This document shows positions 25,257 to 36,996 of a DNA stretch of 44,786 nt, one piece after another; position 1 is the first letter of the stretch; each line of letters starts with the position of its first letter. The DNA is taken from contig JAJOJJ010000029.1 in NCBI GenBank assembly GCA_021208685.1, positions 1 through 44,786 of the forward strand, written 5' to 3'. The notes beneath the pieces were generated by a model. The model searched no databases and was not told where the DNA came from. It saw nothing but the letters and a program-made list of their open reading frames with translations. Made by a program: the position numbers and the translations under genes. Source of the DNA: Saccharospirillaceae bacterium (lineage in GTDB: Bacteria > Pseudomonadota > Gammaproteobacteria > Pseudomonadales > Oceanobacteraceae).

Positions 25257-25580
25257 TCAGTTGTGTTCGCACCATTCCGGGAAGGCCAGTTTCCACATTT
25301 CATAGCCGCCATCCAGGCTGTAAACATGGCTGTAGCCCTGCTCGCCAAAGAACTGGGCGGCCCCCTGACTGGAATTGCCGTGATAGCAGCACACGACCAA
25401 TGGCTGATCTTTGTCGGTTGCGGCCATGAATTCTTTCAGGTTCTGATTATCAACCCGTTTGGCCGCGCGGATATGGCCGGCCTCGAAGCTCATGGCATCA
25501 CGGATATCGGCAATGGCTGTCTTGCCTTGTTCGAACAGGGCTTTGGCATCACCGGCACTGATGTGTTTAAACGCACTCAT
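25257..25580 (-). CDS. glpE: Thiosulfate sulfurtransferase GlpE
   Basis: The 107-residue single-domain rhodanese moves sulfur from thiosulfate to cyanide or thiols. The active-site loop is CCYHGNSSQG; C65 is the catalytic cysteine, the same number as in E. coli GlpE. FKHISAGDAKALFEQG and DIRDAMSFEAGHIRAA are the rhodanese N-terminal motifs. It is the last gene of the lptD operon, 36 bases after apaH, a position shared with Pseudomonas. Confidence 0.95.
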   Translation of the reverse strand: MSAFKHISAGDAKALFEQGKTAIADIRDAMSFEAGHIRAAKRVDNQNLKEFMAATDKDQPLVVCCYHGNSSQGAAQFFGEQGYSHVYSLDGGYEMWKLAFPEWCEHN

Positions 25581-25616
25581 GGTATTACCTCTTTTGTTCC
25601 CGGATCGGCGGGGTGG

Positions 25617-26432
25617 CTATTCGGATTGAGCCGGCACCCGGAACCATTGCTGGTCGTCGAGGCGCAGGGCTGATAATTCTCCGCCCCAGACACAACCGGT
25701 ATCCAGAGCATAAACATTGGTGCCATTCGCTTTGCCTTCCAGCGCGGCCCAGTGGCCAAACAGCAGGCGGGTTGTTGCAGCGGCGCGGTTTTCGGCTTCA
25801 AACCAGGGCCGGTAACCCGGCGGTGCCTGATCGAGCCCTTCTTTGCTGATTAAATCCAGCTGCCCGTCGGGGCTGATAAAGCGCATCCGGGTCAGATAAT
25901 TGACAATCAGCCGCAGCCGTTCCATGCCGCGGATGCCTTTCTGCCATTGATCGGGCAGGTTGCCGTACATCTGGCGGAGAAAGTCGGCACAGTCATCACT
26001 CTGCAGTACGGCTTCGACTTCCTGTGCCCGTTTGCGGGCTTTGCGTGCACTCCAGGCGGGCGGAATGCCGGCGTGGCTCATGCACCAGTTGCGGGCTTCA
26101 TCCAGTATGACCAGAGGCTGGAATCTCAGCCAGTCAAGCAGCTCGCCGCAATCGGGTGCATCGAGAACGTCAGCCAGTGTGTCGTTGTTGCGGCTGCTGT
26201 GGCCACCGTAGTGCATGGCCAGCAGGTGCAGATCATGATTACCCAGTACGCACCGCGCGCGGTGGCCGAGGCTTTTGGCAAAGCGCAGGACTTCCAGCGA
26301 TTGCGGCCCGCGGTTGACCAGGTCGCCAGCCAGCCAGAGCTGATCCTTACGCGGATCAAACTGCACCAGTGCCAGCAGGCGCTGCAGCGGTTCGTAACAA
26401 CCTTGAATATCACCAATCGCGTATGTCGGCAT
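25617..26432 (-). CDS. apaH: Bis(5'-nucleosyl)-tetraphosphatase, symmetrical
   Basis: The 271-residue metallophosphoesterase splits Ap4A into two ADP; it is also known to remove Np4 caps from RNA. Motifs: GDIQGCYEPLQ, GDLVNRGPQS, LGNHDLHLLA, MSHAGIPP and the late FGHWAAL with ALDTGCVWG. It is coupled with apaG as in most gammaproteobacteria (35 bases apart). Length is normal. Confidence 0.97.
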   Translation of the reverse strand: MPTYAIGDIQGCYEPLQRLLALVQFDPRKDQLWLAGDLVNRGPQSLEVLRFAKSLGHRARCVLGNHDLHLLAMHYGGHSSRNNDTLADVLDAPDCGELLDWLRFQPLVILDEARNWCMSHAGIPPAWSARKARKRAQEVEAVLQSDDCADFLRQMYGNLPDQWQKGIRGMERLRLIVNYLTRMRFISPDGQLDLISKEGLDQAPPGYRPWFEAENRAAATTRLLFGHWAALEGKANGTNVYALDTGCVWGGELSALRLDDQQWFRVPAQSE

Positions 26433-26467
26433 TCCGTTATTTTCTCGTCGGGGCGTGTGGACGAATA

Positions 26468-26845
26468 TCAGTTCAGGGCGTTGGGTGTTGCCAGTGTGAA
26501 AACCGGTATGGTGGCGTGAAACAGGGTGCCGTCATCCGCTTCCATCACATAGTAGCCGCGCATACTGCCAACGCGGGTGGCGAGCACCGCACCGGAGGAG
26601 TAGCGGTAGCTTTCCTGCGGTTCAATGGTTGGCTGCTCGCCAACCACGCCGTCGCCTTTGACTTCCTGCACATCGTTATTGCCATCGGCAATAAACCAGT
26701 GGCGCGAGCGCAGGGTCGCGGCCTGCTCGCCACGGTTGTGAATGTCGATATGGTAGGCGAAGACAAAGCGTTTCTCTTCCGGCACGGATTGCTGGTCGAG
26801 GTATTCGCATTGCACGCTGACCACAATGCTGTCGTCGAGGCTCAT
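26468..26845 (-). CDS. apaG: ApaG protein (Co2+/Mg2+ efflux-associated, fibronectin-like fold)
   Basis: The 125-residue DUF525 protein forms a beta sandwich. Signature pieces: [58 protein letters not shown] and [12 protein letters not shown]. It overlaps the stop of rsmA by 4 bases (ATGA). Its role is unclear; mutants in enterobacteria are affected in cobalt resistance and magnesium efflux. Confidence 0.96.
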   Translation of the reverse strand: MSLDDSIVVSVQCEYLDQQSVPEEKRFVFAYHIDIHNRGEQAATLRSRHWFIADGNNDVQEVKGDGVVGEQPTIEPQESYRYSSGAVLATRVGSMRGYYVMEADDGTLFHATIPVFTLATPNALN

Positions 26846-27726
26846 ATCGCTTCTCCGTGGCTATCAGAGCTGGCTTGCAGCCGTTCGTATACCGCATCGG
26901 CAATGCGTACATACTCTTCCAGCGTCAGACGTTCCGGACGCAGGGTGGTGTCAATCCCGATGGCTTCCAGCTGTTCGGCGCTGATCAGGTTCTTCAGAGT
27001 ATTGCGCAGGGTTTTACGGCGCATGCTGAAGGCTTCGCGTACGACACGTTCCAGGGTTTTGGTGTCTTTCGCCGGAAACGGCAGCACATCGTAAGGGCTC
27101 ATGCGCACGATGGCGGAATCCACTTTGGGCGGCGGGTTGAACGAGCCGGGGCCCACAATAAACAGTGGCTCCACCTTGCAGTAGTACTGCGCCATGATGC
27201 CCAGACGGCCGTAGTCGGAGGTGCCTGATCCGGCGGCCAGCCGGTCAACGACTTCTTTCTGCAGCATAAAGTGCATGTCCTGCACGATGGTGTGGTGGGA
27301 AAGGAAGTGGAAAATCAGCGGCGTGGAAATGTTGTACGGCAGGTTGCCGACAATCCGCAGTTGCTGGCCCGGCTGCAGCAGCTGGCGGAAATCAAATTTC
27401 AGTGCATCGCCTTCGTGGATGCGGAATTCCGGAAAGTTGAAGAACTTGGTGCGCAGAATCGGAATCAGGTCGCGGTCGAGTTCAACCACATCCAGCTTGC
27501 CGCAGGCGTCCAGCAGCGGCTCGGTCAGGGCGCCCATGCCGGGACCGATTTCGACCAGTGCATCGCTGTGCTTCGGGTTGATCGCGCGCACGATTTTATC
27601 AATCACATGATGGTCGTGCAGAAAGTTCTGACCAAAGCGCTTACGGGCCTTATGTCCCTGGGCTTTCGGAACGTGACCTTCAGCCTTTTTGGCATAGCCC
27701 TGAGCTTTGGAGTTGTGTCTTGTCAT
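26842..27726 (-). CDS. rsmA: 16S rRNA (A1518/A1519) dimethyltransferase
   Basis: The 294-residue KsgA/RsmA enzyme dimethylates the two adjacent adenines near the 3' end of 16S rRNA late in 30S assembly. It has a basic N-terminal extension (about 25 residues, [19 protein letters not shown]), then RFGQNFLHD, the SAM-binding [11 protein letters not shown], the catalytic [12 protein letters not shown] and the C-terminal [13 protein letters not shown]. The N-terminal extension is longer than in E. coli and could be skipped by a later start, but no internal ATG is better placed. Confidence 0.96.
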   Translation of the reverse strand: MTRHNSKAQGYAKKAEGHVPKAQGHKARKRFGQNFLHDHHVIDKIVRAINPKHSDALVEIGPGMGALTEPLLDACGKLDVVELDRDLIPILRTKFFNFPEFRIHEGDALKFDFRQLLQPGQQLRIVGNLPYNISTPLIFHFLSHHTIVQDMHFMLQKEVVDRLAAGSGTSDYGRLGIMAQYYCKVEPLFIVGPGSFNPPPKVDSAIVRMSPYDVLPFPAKDTKTLERVVREAFSMRRKTLRNTLKNLISAEQLEAIGIDTTLRPERLTLEEYVRIADAVYERLQASSDSHGEAI

Positions 27727-27727
27727 G

Positions 27728-28702
27728 TCAGTTTGCCATTTGCAGTGCGACTTCGATGGCGGTCAGCAGGCTGCCGCTGTCGGCTTGTCCGGTAGCGGCA
27801 AGATCGAGCGCCGTACCATGATCGACCGAAGTCCGGATTACGGGAAGTCCCAGGGTGATATTGGCGGCGCGACCGAAGCCGTGAAACTTGAGCACCGGCA
27901 GGCCCTGATCGTGATACATGGCCAGGGTTGCGTCCGCGTGTTGCAGATGTTTGGGAGTATAGAGGGTGTCGGCGGGCAGTGGGCCAATCAGATCCATGCC
28001 TTCGTCACGCAGCTCACCGAGGGTTGGAATAATAATATCCAGCTCCTCACGGCCAAGATGACCATCTTCTCCGGCATGCGGATTCAGACCGGCAACCAGA
28101 ATGCGCGGTTTGGCGACACCAAAGAAGGTTTGCAGATCGTGATGCAGAATACGGGTGACGCGTTTGATGCGCTCCGGGGTAATGGCATCGGCGACGGCGC
28201 GCAGCGGTAAGTGAGTGGTTACTAATGCAACACGCAGATCGCTGGTGGCCAGCATCATCACCACCTCTTCAACGCCGCAGTAGTCGCGGAAGTATTCGGT
28301 ATGACCACTGAAGGCGATACCGGCGTCGTTGATGATGCCTTTGTGTACCGGGGCGGTGACGATACCGGCCCAGTGTTTATCCAGTGCGCCCTGTACGGCG
28401 ACGCGCAGGGTTTCCAGCACATAGGCGCTGTTGGCTTTGTCGGGCTGTCCGGCACGTACCGGCGCCCGCAGGCTGACCGGGCAGATGGTCAATTCGCCAG
28501 CGGCGCTGGCCATGGCTTCAGCCGCCGGGTCGAATTCGCGCAGATGCAGCGGCAGGCCAAGTTGTTCTGCGCGCTGTCTCAGCAGATCCGGGTCAGCAAT
28601 GACGATCCGTTCGCAGCTGTGCGGTTGCTGCGCAATCTGAATGCACAGATCCGGACCGATGCCCGCAGGCTCTCCGGCGGTAATGGCCAGACGCAGCGTC
28701 AT
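27728..28702 (-). CDS. pdxA: 4-hydroxythreonine-4-phosphate dehydrogenase
   Basis: The 324-residue enzyme oxidises 4-phosphohydroxy-L-threonine in the DXP-independent precursor branch of pyridoxal phosphate synthesis. Motifs: [33 protein letters not shown] with the first metal His, [15 protein letters not shown] and [17 protein letters not shown]. It overlaps the surA stop by 4 bases (ATGA) and is one base from rsmA. Order and length match other gammaproteobacteria. Confidence 0.97.
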   Translation of the reverse strand: MTLRLAITAGEPAGIGPDLCIQIAQQPHSCERIVIADPDLLRQRAEQLGLPLHLREFDPAAEAMASAAGELTICPVSLRAPVRAGQPDKANSAYVLETLRVAVQGALDKHWAGIVTAPVHKGIINDAGIAFSGHTEYFRDYCGVEEVVMMLATSDLRVALVTTHLPLRAVADAITPERIKRVTRILHHDLQTFFGVAKPRILVAGLNPHAGEDGHLGREELDIIIPTLGELRDEGMDLIGPLPADTLYTPKHLQHADATLAMYHDQGLPVLKFHGFGRAANITLGLPVIRTSVDHGTALDLAATGQADSGSLLTAIEVALQMAN

Positions 28703-29979
28703 GGACGCTCCTTGATATCGACATAGGCTTCGGAGCGGATTTTACGCAGCCAGATGGGCAGTTCTTCTTCAAAGCGGCGGCCATACAGCATCTGCCGCAC
28801 CTGATTACGCTGGTTTTCGGCACCGACGTCAGTCTGGCGACGGTCTTCAACCTGCAGAATATGCCAGCCGAACTGGCTCTCGAACGGGGCGCTGATGCTA
28901 CCGGCGGTGGTTTCCTGCATGGTGGCATCGAATTCCGGCACCATATCGCCCGGATTCACCCAACCGAGGTCACCGCCACTGGCACCACTGCCCGGATCAT
29001 CGCTGAATTCCTGTGCCAGTGCGGCAAAGTTTTCACCGGCCTGCAGGCGCTGATACAGCTGGTTGATCAGTTCTTCAGCCTGTTGCTGATCGCGCACTTC
29101 GTTGGTGCGGATCAGAATATGACGGGTTTTGGTCTGGGTGATCAGCTGGGTATTACCGCCACGCTTATCTTTCAGCCTGATGATGTGATAACCGCTGGCG
29201 CTTTTGATCGGATCGGAGATGCCGCCCACCTGCAGCTTCGGTACCACCGGGGCGAAGATGCCCGGTAACTGAGCTTCTTTCCGCCAGCCGAGATCGCCGC
29301 CATCAAGCGCCGTACGGCCACTGGATTCGGCAATGGCCATCTGGTGGAAATCGGCACCATTGCGGAGTTTATTCACCAGCGTCTGGGCTTTCTTCTCAGC
29401 GGCTTTCAGGTCGGCCGGGGTGGCTTCGGAAGGCACGGCAATCAGAATGTGGGCGAGATTGTATTCTGCGGCGGACGCCATTTTGCCCAGATCGGAGGCG
29501 AGAAAGTAATCGACGTCCTGATCGGTAATCTGAATACGTTCGCCCACCTGAAAGCGCTGAACGCGGGAGATGCGCATCTCATTCAGAATCTGCTGGCGCG
29601 CGCTGGCAAAAGAGACGCCTTCTTGTTCCATGGCTTTCTGGAATTGCGGCAGGGTCATATTGTTCTGCGCGGCAATGCGGCCCAGTGCTTCGTTCAGCTG
29701 GGCGTCGCTGATACGGATACCGCCGCGGTCAGCCATTTGCAGCTGAATGCTTTCCAGAATCATGCGTTCCAGTACCTGCGCACGCAGCGCATCGGCGGGA
29801 GGCAGAGCGCCACCGGCGTTCTGGCGCTTTACGCTGTCAATGCGTTCGGTCAGTTCGCTGGCCATCAGAATGTCGTCGTCGACAACGGCGACCACTTCAT
29901 CAATGGGGACCGGAGCCGCCAGAGCGTGCTGACTGGCCAGGGCAAAAATACTGCTGAGCAGGAGGGTTTTAATAGTCAT
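28699..29979 (-). CDS. surA: Periplasmic chaperone and peptidyl-prolyl isomerase SurA
   Basis: The 426-residue protein has signal peptide [21 protein letters not shown]. The SurA N-terminal chaperone domain follows ([33 protein letters not shown]), then two parvulin domains beginning [15 protein letters not shown] and [12 protein letters not shown], and the C-terminal helix. It brings outer-membrane proteins to the BAM complex. Its neighbour lptD encodes one of its clients. Its start overlaps the end of lptD by 11 bases. Confidence 0.97.
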   Translation of the reverse strand: MTIKTLLLSSIFALASQHALAAPVPIDEVVAVVDDDILMASELTERIDSVKRQNAGGALPPADALRAQVLERMILESIQLQMADRGGIRISDAQLNEALGRIAAQNNMTLPQFQKAMEQEGVSFASARQQILNEMRISRVQRFQVGERIQITDQDVDYFLASDLGKMASAAEYNLAHILIAVPSEATPADLKAAEKKAQTLVNKLRNGADFHQMAIAESSGRTALDGGDLGWRKEAQLPGIFAPVVPKLQVGGISDPIKSASGYHIIRLKDKRGGNTQLITQTKTRHILIRTNEVRDQQQAEELINQLYQRLQAGENFAALAQEFSDDPGSGASGGDLGWVNPGDMVPEFDATMQETTAGSISAPFESQFGWHILQVEDRRQTDVGAENQRNQVRQMLYGRRFEEELPIWLRKIRSEAYVDIKERP

Positions 29980-32482
29980 GGTATTGTCGTCTTGAGTATC
30001 CGGTTATGCCTTCACTGATGATGTCGTCGGTGCCACTGCCGAAGCTGCCGAGACCTTTGAGCTGAATGCTGAGCATAAAGCCGTAGCGTTTATCGGTGCT
30101 GAATTCGGCATCAGCATCGGTGTCTTTGGGCGAGGTTTCGCGGTACAGCATCTGTACCCGCCAGCAGCAGTTCTGGTATTCGAAGCCGGCCAGGGATTCG
30201 AGTACCGGGCTGACCGGCTTTTTCTCGGTGCTGTTGCTGTCATAAGAGCGCAGATCGCGCAGCTGGCGGCCGACCAGTGCCCAGCGGTCGGTCAGCGACC
30301 AGAAGAAGCCTGCATCCAGCTGTCTGGTACTGGTCAGCACGTTGTCGGTTGTGCTGTTGTAACTTTGTACGGTGTTGGTGGCAATGTTCAGGAAGCGGTT
30401 ATTCAGCCCTTCAAAGCGCACACCATAACGACGCTGACGGGCAAAGTCTTCATAGGTGTCCCATTCCAGCGTGTGATACAGCGACCACTTTTCATCCGGG
30501 TTCCATTCCAATTCGCCCAGCGTACTGGATGTGGCCTGAGTATCTGCGTCCGGGATGGCGCTGCCGTTCAGTTGCACCAGACGGTCCTGGTTGTACCAGA
30601 TACGACCGACGCTGGCGCGGAATTGTTCCAGACCGTCATCGCGGATAAAGCGTGTGGTCAGACCGGCGCTGATCTGATCAAGGTCGGCCAGACGGTCATC
30701 ACCGGTAAAACGGTCGCCTTTGAACAGGCTGGCGTAGGTGACGGTGGTGAGGGTGCTGTCAAAGTTGGGAATCTGATCCTGTCCGGCCAGATACGGGCTT
30801 TTCACCCAGAACAGGCGTGGCTCCAGGGTCTGCTGATAGCCATTGCCAAACCCGTCGAATTCGCGCTCAAAAAACAGACCGGCATCGATACTGTAGCGGC
30901 CGGTTCCCTGACTGACGTCCAGCTCAGTGTTGCTGAGGGTATCGTCGGCGTTGGTGAGGTTATAGCTGCGCTGGCGATACTCAGCCTTGGGACGGAGAAA
31001 ACCAAACGGCCATTCCAGAGGATAAGCGATGCTGGTGTCGGACAGCAGACGGTCACCATTCAGGGCGGCAAAACCGCTGAGGGTTTGTTCGCTGTCGTTA
31101 ATAATGGCTTCGTCTTCGCGGGTAAAGCGCGTGGCCTGCAGGCGTTGCTGAATCTGCAGAGCGTTGATGACCAGCGGCTGATAGGTCAGGTTCAGTTGTG
31201 GCAGACGGCGATAGGGCCGGTTGCTGAGGGCGATGGTTTCGTCGATGGTCTGGAAACTCTCGGCGGTAATATCAAAATGCCAGCTGTTCTGATCCCACAG
31301 AATTTCCCCACGGCGTGGCAGGTGGGTGGTGCGGTCAATGGCCGCCGTCGGGCGCATATCACTGAGATAGTCTTTATCGCTGATGTTGTTGTACACCCAG
31401 CGATGCTGCCAGCCGTATCCCAGCTGTCCGGATTGCTGATAATTCACCAGCCAGCGTTCTTCGCCCTCCGTGGCGTCCTTATTCAGATAGCCATAATTCA
31501 GCTCACCGTCACCCAACCAGCGGGTTTTGTGCCGTAACTGGCTTTCCCACAGCACGCCACGGTCAAGGATGTGATGTGACACGAGGGTGGCATCCGCGTT
31601 AGCGGCGATGTTCCAGTAAAACGGCAGCTGAATGTCTTCCGCCTGGCCGTATTCATTGAGGGTGAATTTCGGGTCGAGGAAGCCGGTCATGCGCTGGTCG
31701 CCGATCGGGAAACGGTAGTAAGGAATATACAGCACCGGAACTTCCGCCACGCGCACACGGGTGTGCCAGGCGCTGCCGATGCCTTTATTCTGATCGAGGT
31801 GCAGTTCGCTGGCCGCCAGATCCCAGTCATTCTGACCGGGCTCACAGAAGGTAAAGGTGGCGTCGGTTAAGTTGATCCGGCCTGCCTCCAGGGTTTCGAT
31901 ATGGCCAGCGGAGCCACGGAAATGACGCTCCGGTACGGAATATTCGGCTTCATAAAAATGCACTTCGCCGTCGCTCTGGCTGATGCTGGCGGATTCGCCC
32001 TGCAGCACTACCTGTGGCGCCAGCAACGAGACATTGCCATGAAATTCACCATAGCCACGGCTCTGATACCAGTTGGCGCGGTCAGCCCGCAACAGACGAT
32101 CCTGCTGTTGCAGCAACACATCGCCGCTCATTTCGGTATCGCCGTTTTTACTCAGGGTGGAGAAATCGGCTTCGGCTTCAATACGGTCTGAGTCGAGCGC
32201 AGTAATGGCCGGAATGCGGTAATTACCGCTGCAGAATTCCGGTAAAGCCTGTTGTTCTTCAGCGGTCAGTCCGGTGCGGTCGTACCAGCTCAGCGGATGG
32301 GTACTGGTGTTCATAACCGGCACGGCGGCGGGTTCTTCTGCCTGAGTGGGCGTAATGACCAGAGCACTGACGACCGCCCCTGCCAACAGCAGAACCGATG
32401 GCCGAACTGCGCTGACCCGGATGATGGCAGGGCGCAGGAAACAGGGAACCAGGCGCTGAATGTAAGGACAAATCTGAGTCAT
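29969..32482 (-). CDS. lptD: LPS-assembly protein LptD
   Basis: The 837-residue outer-membrane protein inserts lipopolysaccharide together with LptE. An OstA-type jelly-roll domain spans about 110-260 (LSKNGDTEMSGDVLLQQQD, GSAGHIETLEAGRINLTDAT). The C-terminal 500 residues form the 26-strand barrel. The four cysteines of the two essential disulfides are present: in LPEFCSGNY, FTFCEPGQ and the CC pair in YQNCCWRV. The N terminus has about 28 residues before the hydrophobic signal segment and the start has no good Shine-Dalgarno, so the true start may be further in. Confidence 0.96.
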   Translation of the reverse strand: MTQICPYIQRLVPCFLRPAIIRVSAVRPSVLLLAGAVVSALVITPTQAEEPAAVPVMNTSTHPLSWYDRTGLTAEEQQALPEFCSGNYRIPAITALDSDRIEAEADFSTLSKNGDTEMSGDVLLQQQDRLLRADRANWYQSRGYGEFHGNVSLLAPQVVLQGESASISQSDGEVHFYEAEYSVPERHFRGSAGHIETLEAGRINLTDATFTFCEPGQNDWDLAASELHLDQNKGIGSAWHTRVRVAEVPVLYIPYYRFPIGDQRMTGFLDPKFTLNEYGQAEDIQLPFYWNIAANADATLVSHHILDRGVLWESQLRHKTRWLGDGELNYGYLNKDATEGEERWLVNYQQSGQLGYGWQHRWVYNNISDKDYLSDMRPTAAIDRTTHLPRRGEILWDQNSWHFDITAESFQTIDETIALSNRPYRRLPQLNLTYQPLVINALQIQQRLQATRFTREDEAIINDSEQTLSGFAALNGDRLLSDTSIAYPLEWPFGFLRPKAEYRQRSYNLTNADDTLSNTELDVSQGTGRYSIDAGLFFEREFDGFGNGYQQTLEPRLFWVKSPYLAGQDQIPNFDSTLTTVTYASLFKGDRFTGDDRLADLDQISAGLTTRFIRDDGLEQFRASVGRIWYNQDRLVQLNGSAIPDADTQATSSTLGELEWNPDEKWSLYHTLEWDTYEDFARQRRYGVRFEGLNNRFLNIATNTVQSYNSTTDNVLTSTRQLDAGFFWSLTDRWALVGRQLRDLRSYDSNSTEKKPVSPVLESLAGFEYQNCCWRVQMLYRETSPKDTDADAEFSTDKRYGFMLSIQLKGLGSFGSGTDDIISEGITGYSRRQYHDY

Positions 32483-32599
32483 GAGCGGCTGTAGCGCCTA
32501 TCCATATTGAGTATGTTATCTTAATGCGCACAGTAACGTATTAACCGGGGTGCCGCGCAAGGCGCCCAATTCTAGAACGACTAACCCTGAGAGGCCAGC

Positions 32600-35166
<2,567 letters not shown>

Positions 35167-35178
35167 TCTTTATGCCTG

Positions 35179-35349
35179 CTAGCGACCAGGGCGGGTGATA
35201 CGCTTGCTGGCTTTTTTATCCGGCCAGAGGCTGGAAATAATCCAGGATGCTGCATAAATTGCGCTAATCAATAGCAGCACTTTGCTGACAATATTGAACA
35301 GGGACTCCCAGAGACCTTTGTCTGGCGGCAGTGTTTTTCTGCCGGGCAT
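35179..35349 (-). CDS. Small single-pass membrane protein downstream of arfB
   Basis: The ORF has 56 codons starting ATG 35349, nine bases after the arfB stop. It begins MPGRKTLPPDKGLWESL, has one hydrophobic helix around residues 19-41 (FNIVSKVLLLISAIYAASW), then WPDKKASKRITRPGR, a basic tail. The helix flanked by charges and the coupling to arfB support a real gene. The family is not recognised. Short basic-tailed inner-membrane proteins of this kind are often missed by gene callers. Confidence 0.65.
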   Translation of the reverse strand: MPGRKTLPPDKGLWESLFNIVSKVLLLISAIYAASWIISSLWPDKKASKRITRPGR

Positions 35350-35358
35350 TCGTCATTC

Positions 35359-35793
35359 TCAGAAATCCTTCACTTTCCCGCGCATATTTTTAATCGCTCC
35401 GCGCCTGGTTTTACTGTCGACCCGCTTCTTTTTCGCCGAGCGGGTCGGACGGGTGGCGATGCGTTTGGCCTGAACTTGACTCACACTCTGAATCAATTGC
35501 TGTAACCGGGCCAGGGCATCCTGCCGGTTCTGTTCCTGTGTGCGGTATTGCTGCGCTTTGATGATAATCACGCCGTCCTGTGTGATGCGCTGATCACGCA
35601 GGGCGAGCAGTTTTTCCTGATAAAATTCCGGCAGGCTGGATGCCTGAACGTTAAAGCGCAGATGAATGGCACTGGAGACTTTATTCACGTTCTGACCGCC
35701 GGCGCCCTGAGCGCGGATGGCGCTCATGTCGATGTCAGACCAGGGAATGCTGACGCTGTGGCTGATAAACAGCGGATCGGTAAGATCGTTCAT
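35359..35793 (-). CDS. arfB: Alternative ribosome-rescue factor ArfB (peptidyl-tRNA hydrolase)
   Basis: The 144-residue protein frees ribosomes stalled on messages without a stop codon. The catalytic GGQ loop is at residues 32-34 (RAQGAGGQNVNKVSSAIHLR). The basic C-terminal tail (ATRPTRSAKKKRVDSKTRR), which enters the mRNA channel, is complete. The start MNDLTDPLFIS is chosen by family similarity; the longer frame to 35913 overlaps the TrhA gene. A small membrane-protein ORF follows. Confidence 0.95.
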   Translation of the reverse strand: MNDLTDPLFISHSVSIPWSDIDMSAIRAQGAGGQNVNKVSSAIHLRFNVQASSLPEFYQEKLLALRDQRITQDGVIIIKAQQYRTQEQNRQDALARLQQLIQSVSQVQAKRIATRPTRSAKKKRVDSKTRRGAIKNMRGKVKDF

Positions 35794-35857
35794 GCGGTGT
35801 CCGGGGTCGTCCTGCTGGTGTCGGTCATTGTGCTGTGCGGCTTCTGTAACAACACGG

Positions 35858-36511
35858 TCAGACCGGCACTTTGGCCAGATGAAAGGCAATGGCCCAGAAG
35901 TGACAGAAGCCACCGCCGATCACAAATACATGCCAGATTTCGTGGAAGCCAAACCATTTCGGCCAGGGATTTGGCCATTTGCTGGCGTAGACCACCGCGC
36001 CAATGGTGTAGCTCAGGCCGCCGTAGGTAATCCATTCCAGTGCACCGGCAGGAATCTGATCGAGCAGCGGGTAAACAAAGACGACCAGCCAGCCCATGAG
36101 CACATAAATGACGGTGGATAACCAGCGCGGTGCCGTGATCCATACCAGCTTAAGAATCACCCCGGTCAGAGCCAGTCCCCAGACAACGCCAAATAACCAC
36201 CAGCCACTGTTGCCGTGCAGAGGCACCAGACATATTGGTGTATAGGTACCGGCGATCAGCAGAAAAATGGCCATGTGGTCGATACGTTTCAGCCACTGAA
36301 TGACCTCTTCGGAAGCATGAATCATGTGGTACAGCGTGCTGCTGGCAAACATCAGCAGCAGCGTGGCACCAAAAATCATAAAAGACACCATATGCCAGAC
36401 ACCGCCGTACATGGCGGCCTGAGCGGCGAGGATACAGAGGGCGACAATGGCAAACACCGCCCCGGCCAGATGAGTCAGGCCACTGACAGGATCACGGAAA
36501 ACAGCATGCAT
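35858..36511 (-). CDS. trhA: TrhA/hemolysin III family membrane protein
   Basis: The 217-residue protein with seven transmembrane helices is of the progestin/adipoQ receptor and hemolysin III superfamily. Conserved metal-site residues appear in STLYHMIHAS, in RIDHMAIFLLIAGTYTP and near the C terminus in FGFHEIWHVFVIGGGFCHF. E. coli TrhA (YqfA) controls membrane energy and fatty-acid balance; a haemolytic role is doubtful. It ends 64 bases before arfB and may share its transcript. Confidence 0.94.
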   Translation of the reverse strand: MHAVFRDPVSGLTHLAGAVFAIVALCILAAQAAMYGGVWHMVSFMIFGATLLLMFASSTLYHMIHASEEVIQWLKRIDHMAIFLLIAGTYTPICLVPLHGNSGWWLFGVVWGLALTGVILKLVWITAPRWLSTVIYVLMGWLVVFVYPLLDQIPAGALEWITYGGLSYTIGAVVYASKWPNPWPKWFGFHEIWHVFVIGGGFCHFWAIAFHLAKVPV

Positions 36512-36667
36512 AGCATTACAACTTATTGAATGTTGGGTGAGAGTCGGAGCATCTCTGACGCAGGTACTGATGCTCTGCGTATGATACGGCTTTTTATCCG
36601 GGCCTGTTAAATTAGTATGGTCAGGCTCAACGCCATCTCACGTCATCTGCTGCCCTGAGGATTCACT

Positions 36668-36958
36668 GTGTCTCTGTCATCTCCGGATTCTGATCCCTGC
36701 TGGAGCCTGTATCTGGTCCGCATGGCAAGCGGTCAGCTGTATTGCGGCATCAGTACCGATGTTGAACGGCGTTTCGCTGAACATTGCGCTAATGGTGCAA
36801 AAACCGCGCGCGCCCTGCGTGGTCGCGGGCCTCTGGCGCTGGTGTATCAGACGGTGATCGGGCAGCACGGCGATGCGTTGCGTGCGGAAATGCGGGTAAA
36901 GAAACTGTCGAAAGCAGAAAAAGAGACGCTGGTGCGTGGCGGCCGATCCTTGCCCTGA
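36668..36958 (+). CDS. GIY-YIG nuclease domain protein (YhbQ/UPF0213-like)
   Basis: The 96-residue single GIY-YIG domain has WSLYLVRMASGQLYCGISTD (the family signature with YLV and YCG in place of GIY and YIG), the Arg in DVERRFAEHC and the acidic metal residue in ALRAEMRVKKLS. Stand-alone members of this class are thought to act in DNA repair or nucleic-acid processing, but most are not studied. It is convergent with the GLUG gene. Confidence 0.93.
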   Translation: MSLSSPDSDPCWSLYLVRMASGQLYCGISTDVERRFAEHCANGAKTARALRGRGPLALVYQTVIGQHGDALRAEMRVKKLSKAEKETLVRGGRSLP

Positions 36959-36974
36959 AACAGGGTCAGGGCAA
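36950..36974. terminator. Bidirectional hairpin between convergent genes
   Basis: TTGCCCTG (36950-36957) pairs perfectly with CAGGGCAA (36967-36974), overlapping the stop of the GIY-YIG gene. There is no T run, so termination is uncertain. Confidence 0.4.
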
Positions 36975-36996
36975 AGACGTTGTGCTCCGCAGGCAA

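Noticed and set aside
30365-31537. 390-codon open frame antisense to lptD
   Set aside because: No start context and no family features; lptD on the other strand has full family features including the four cysteines.
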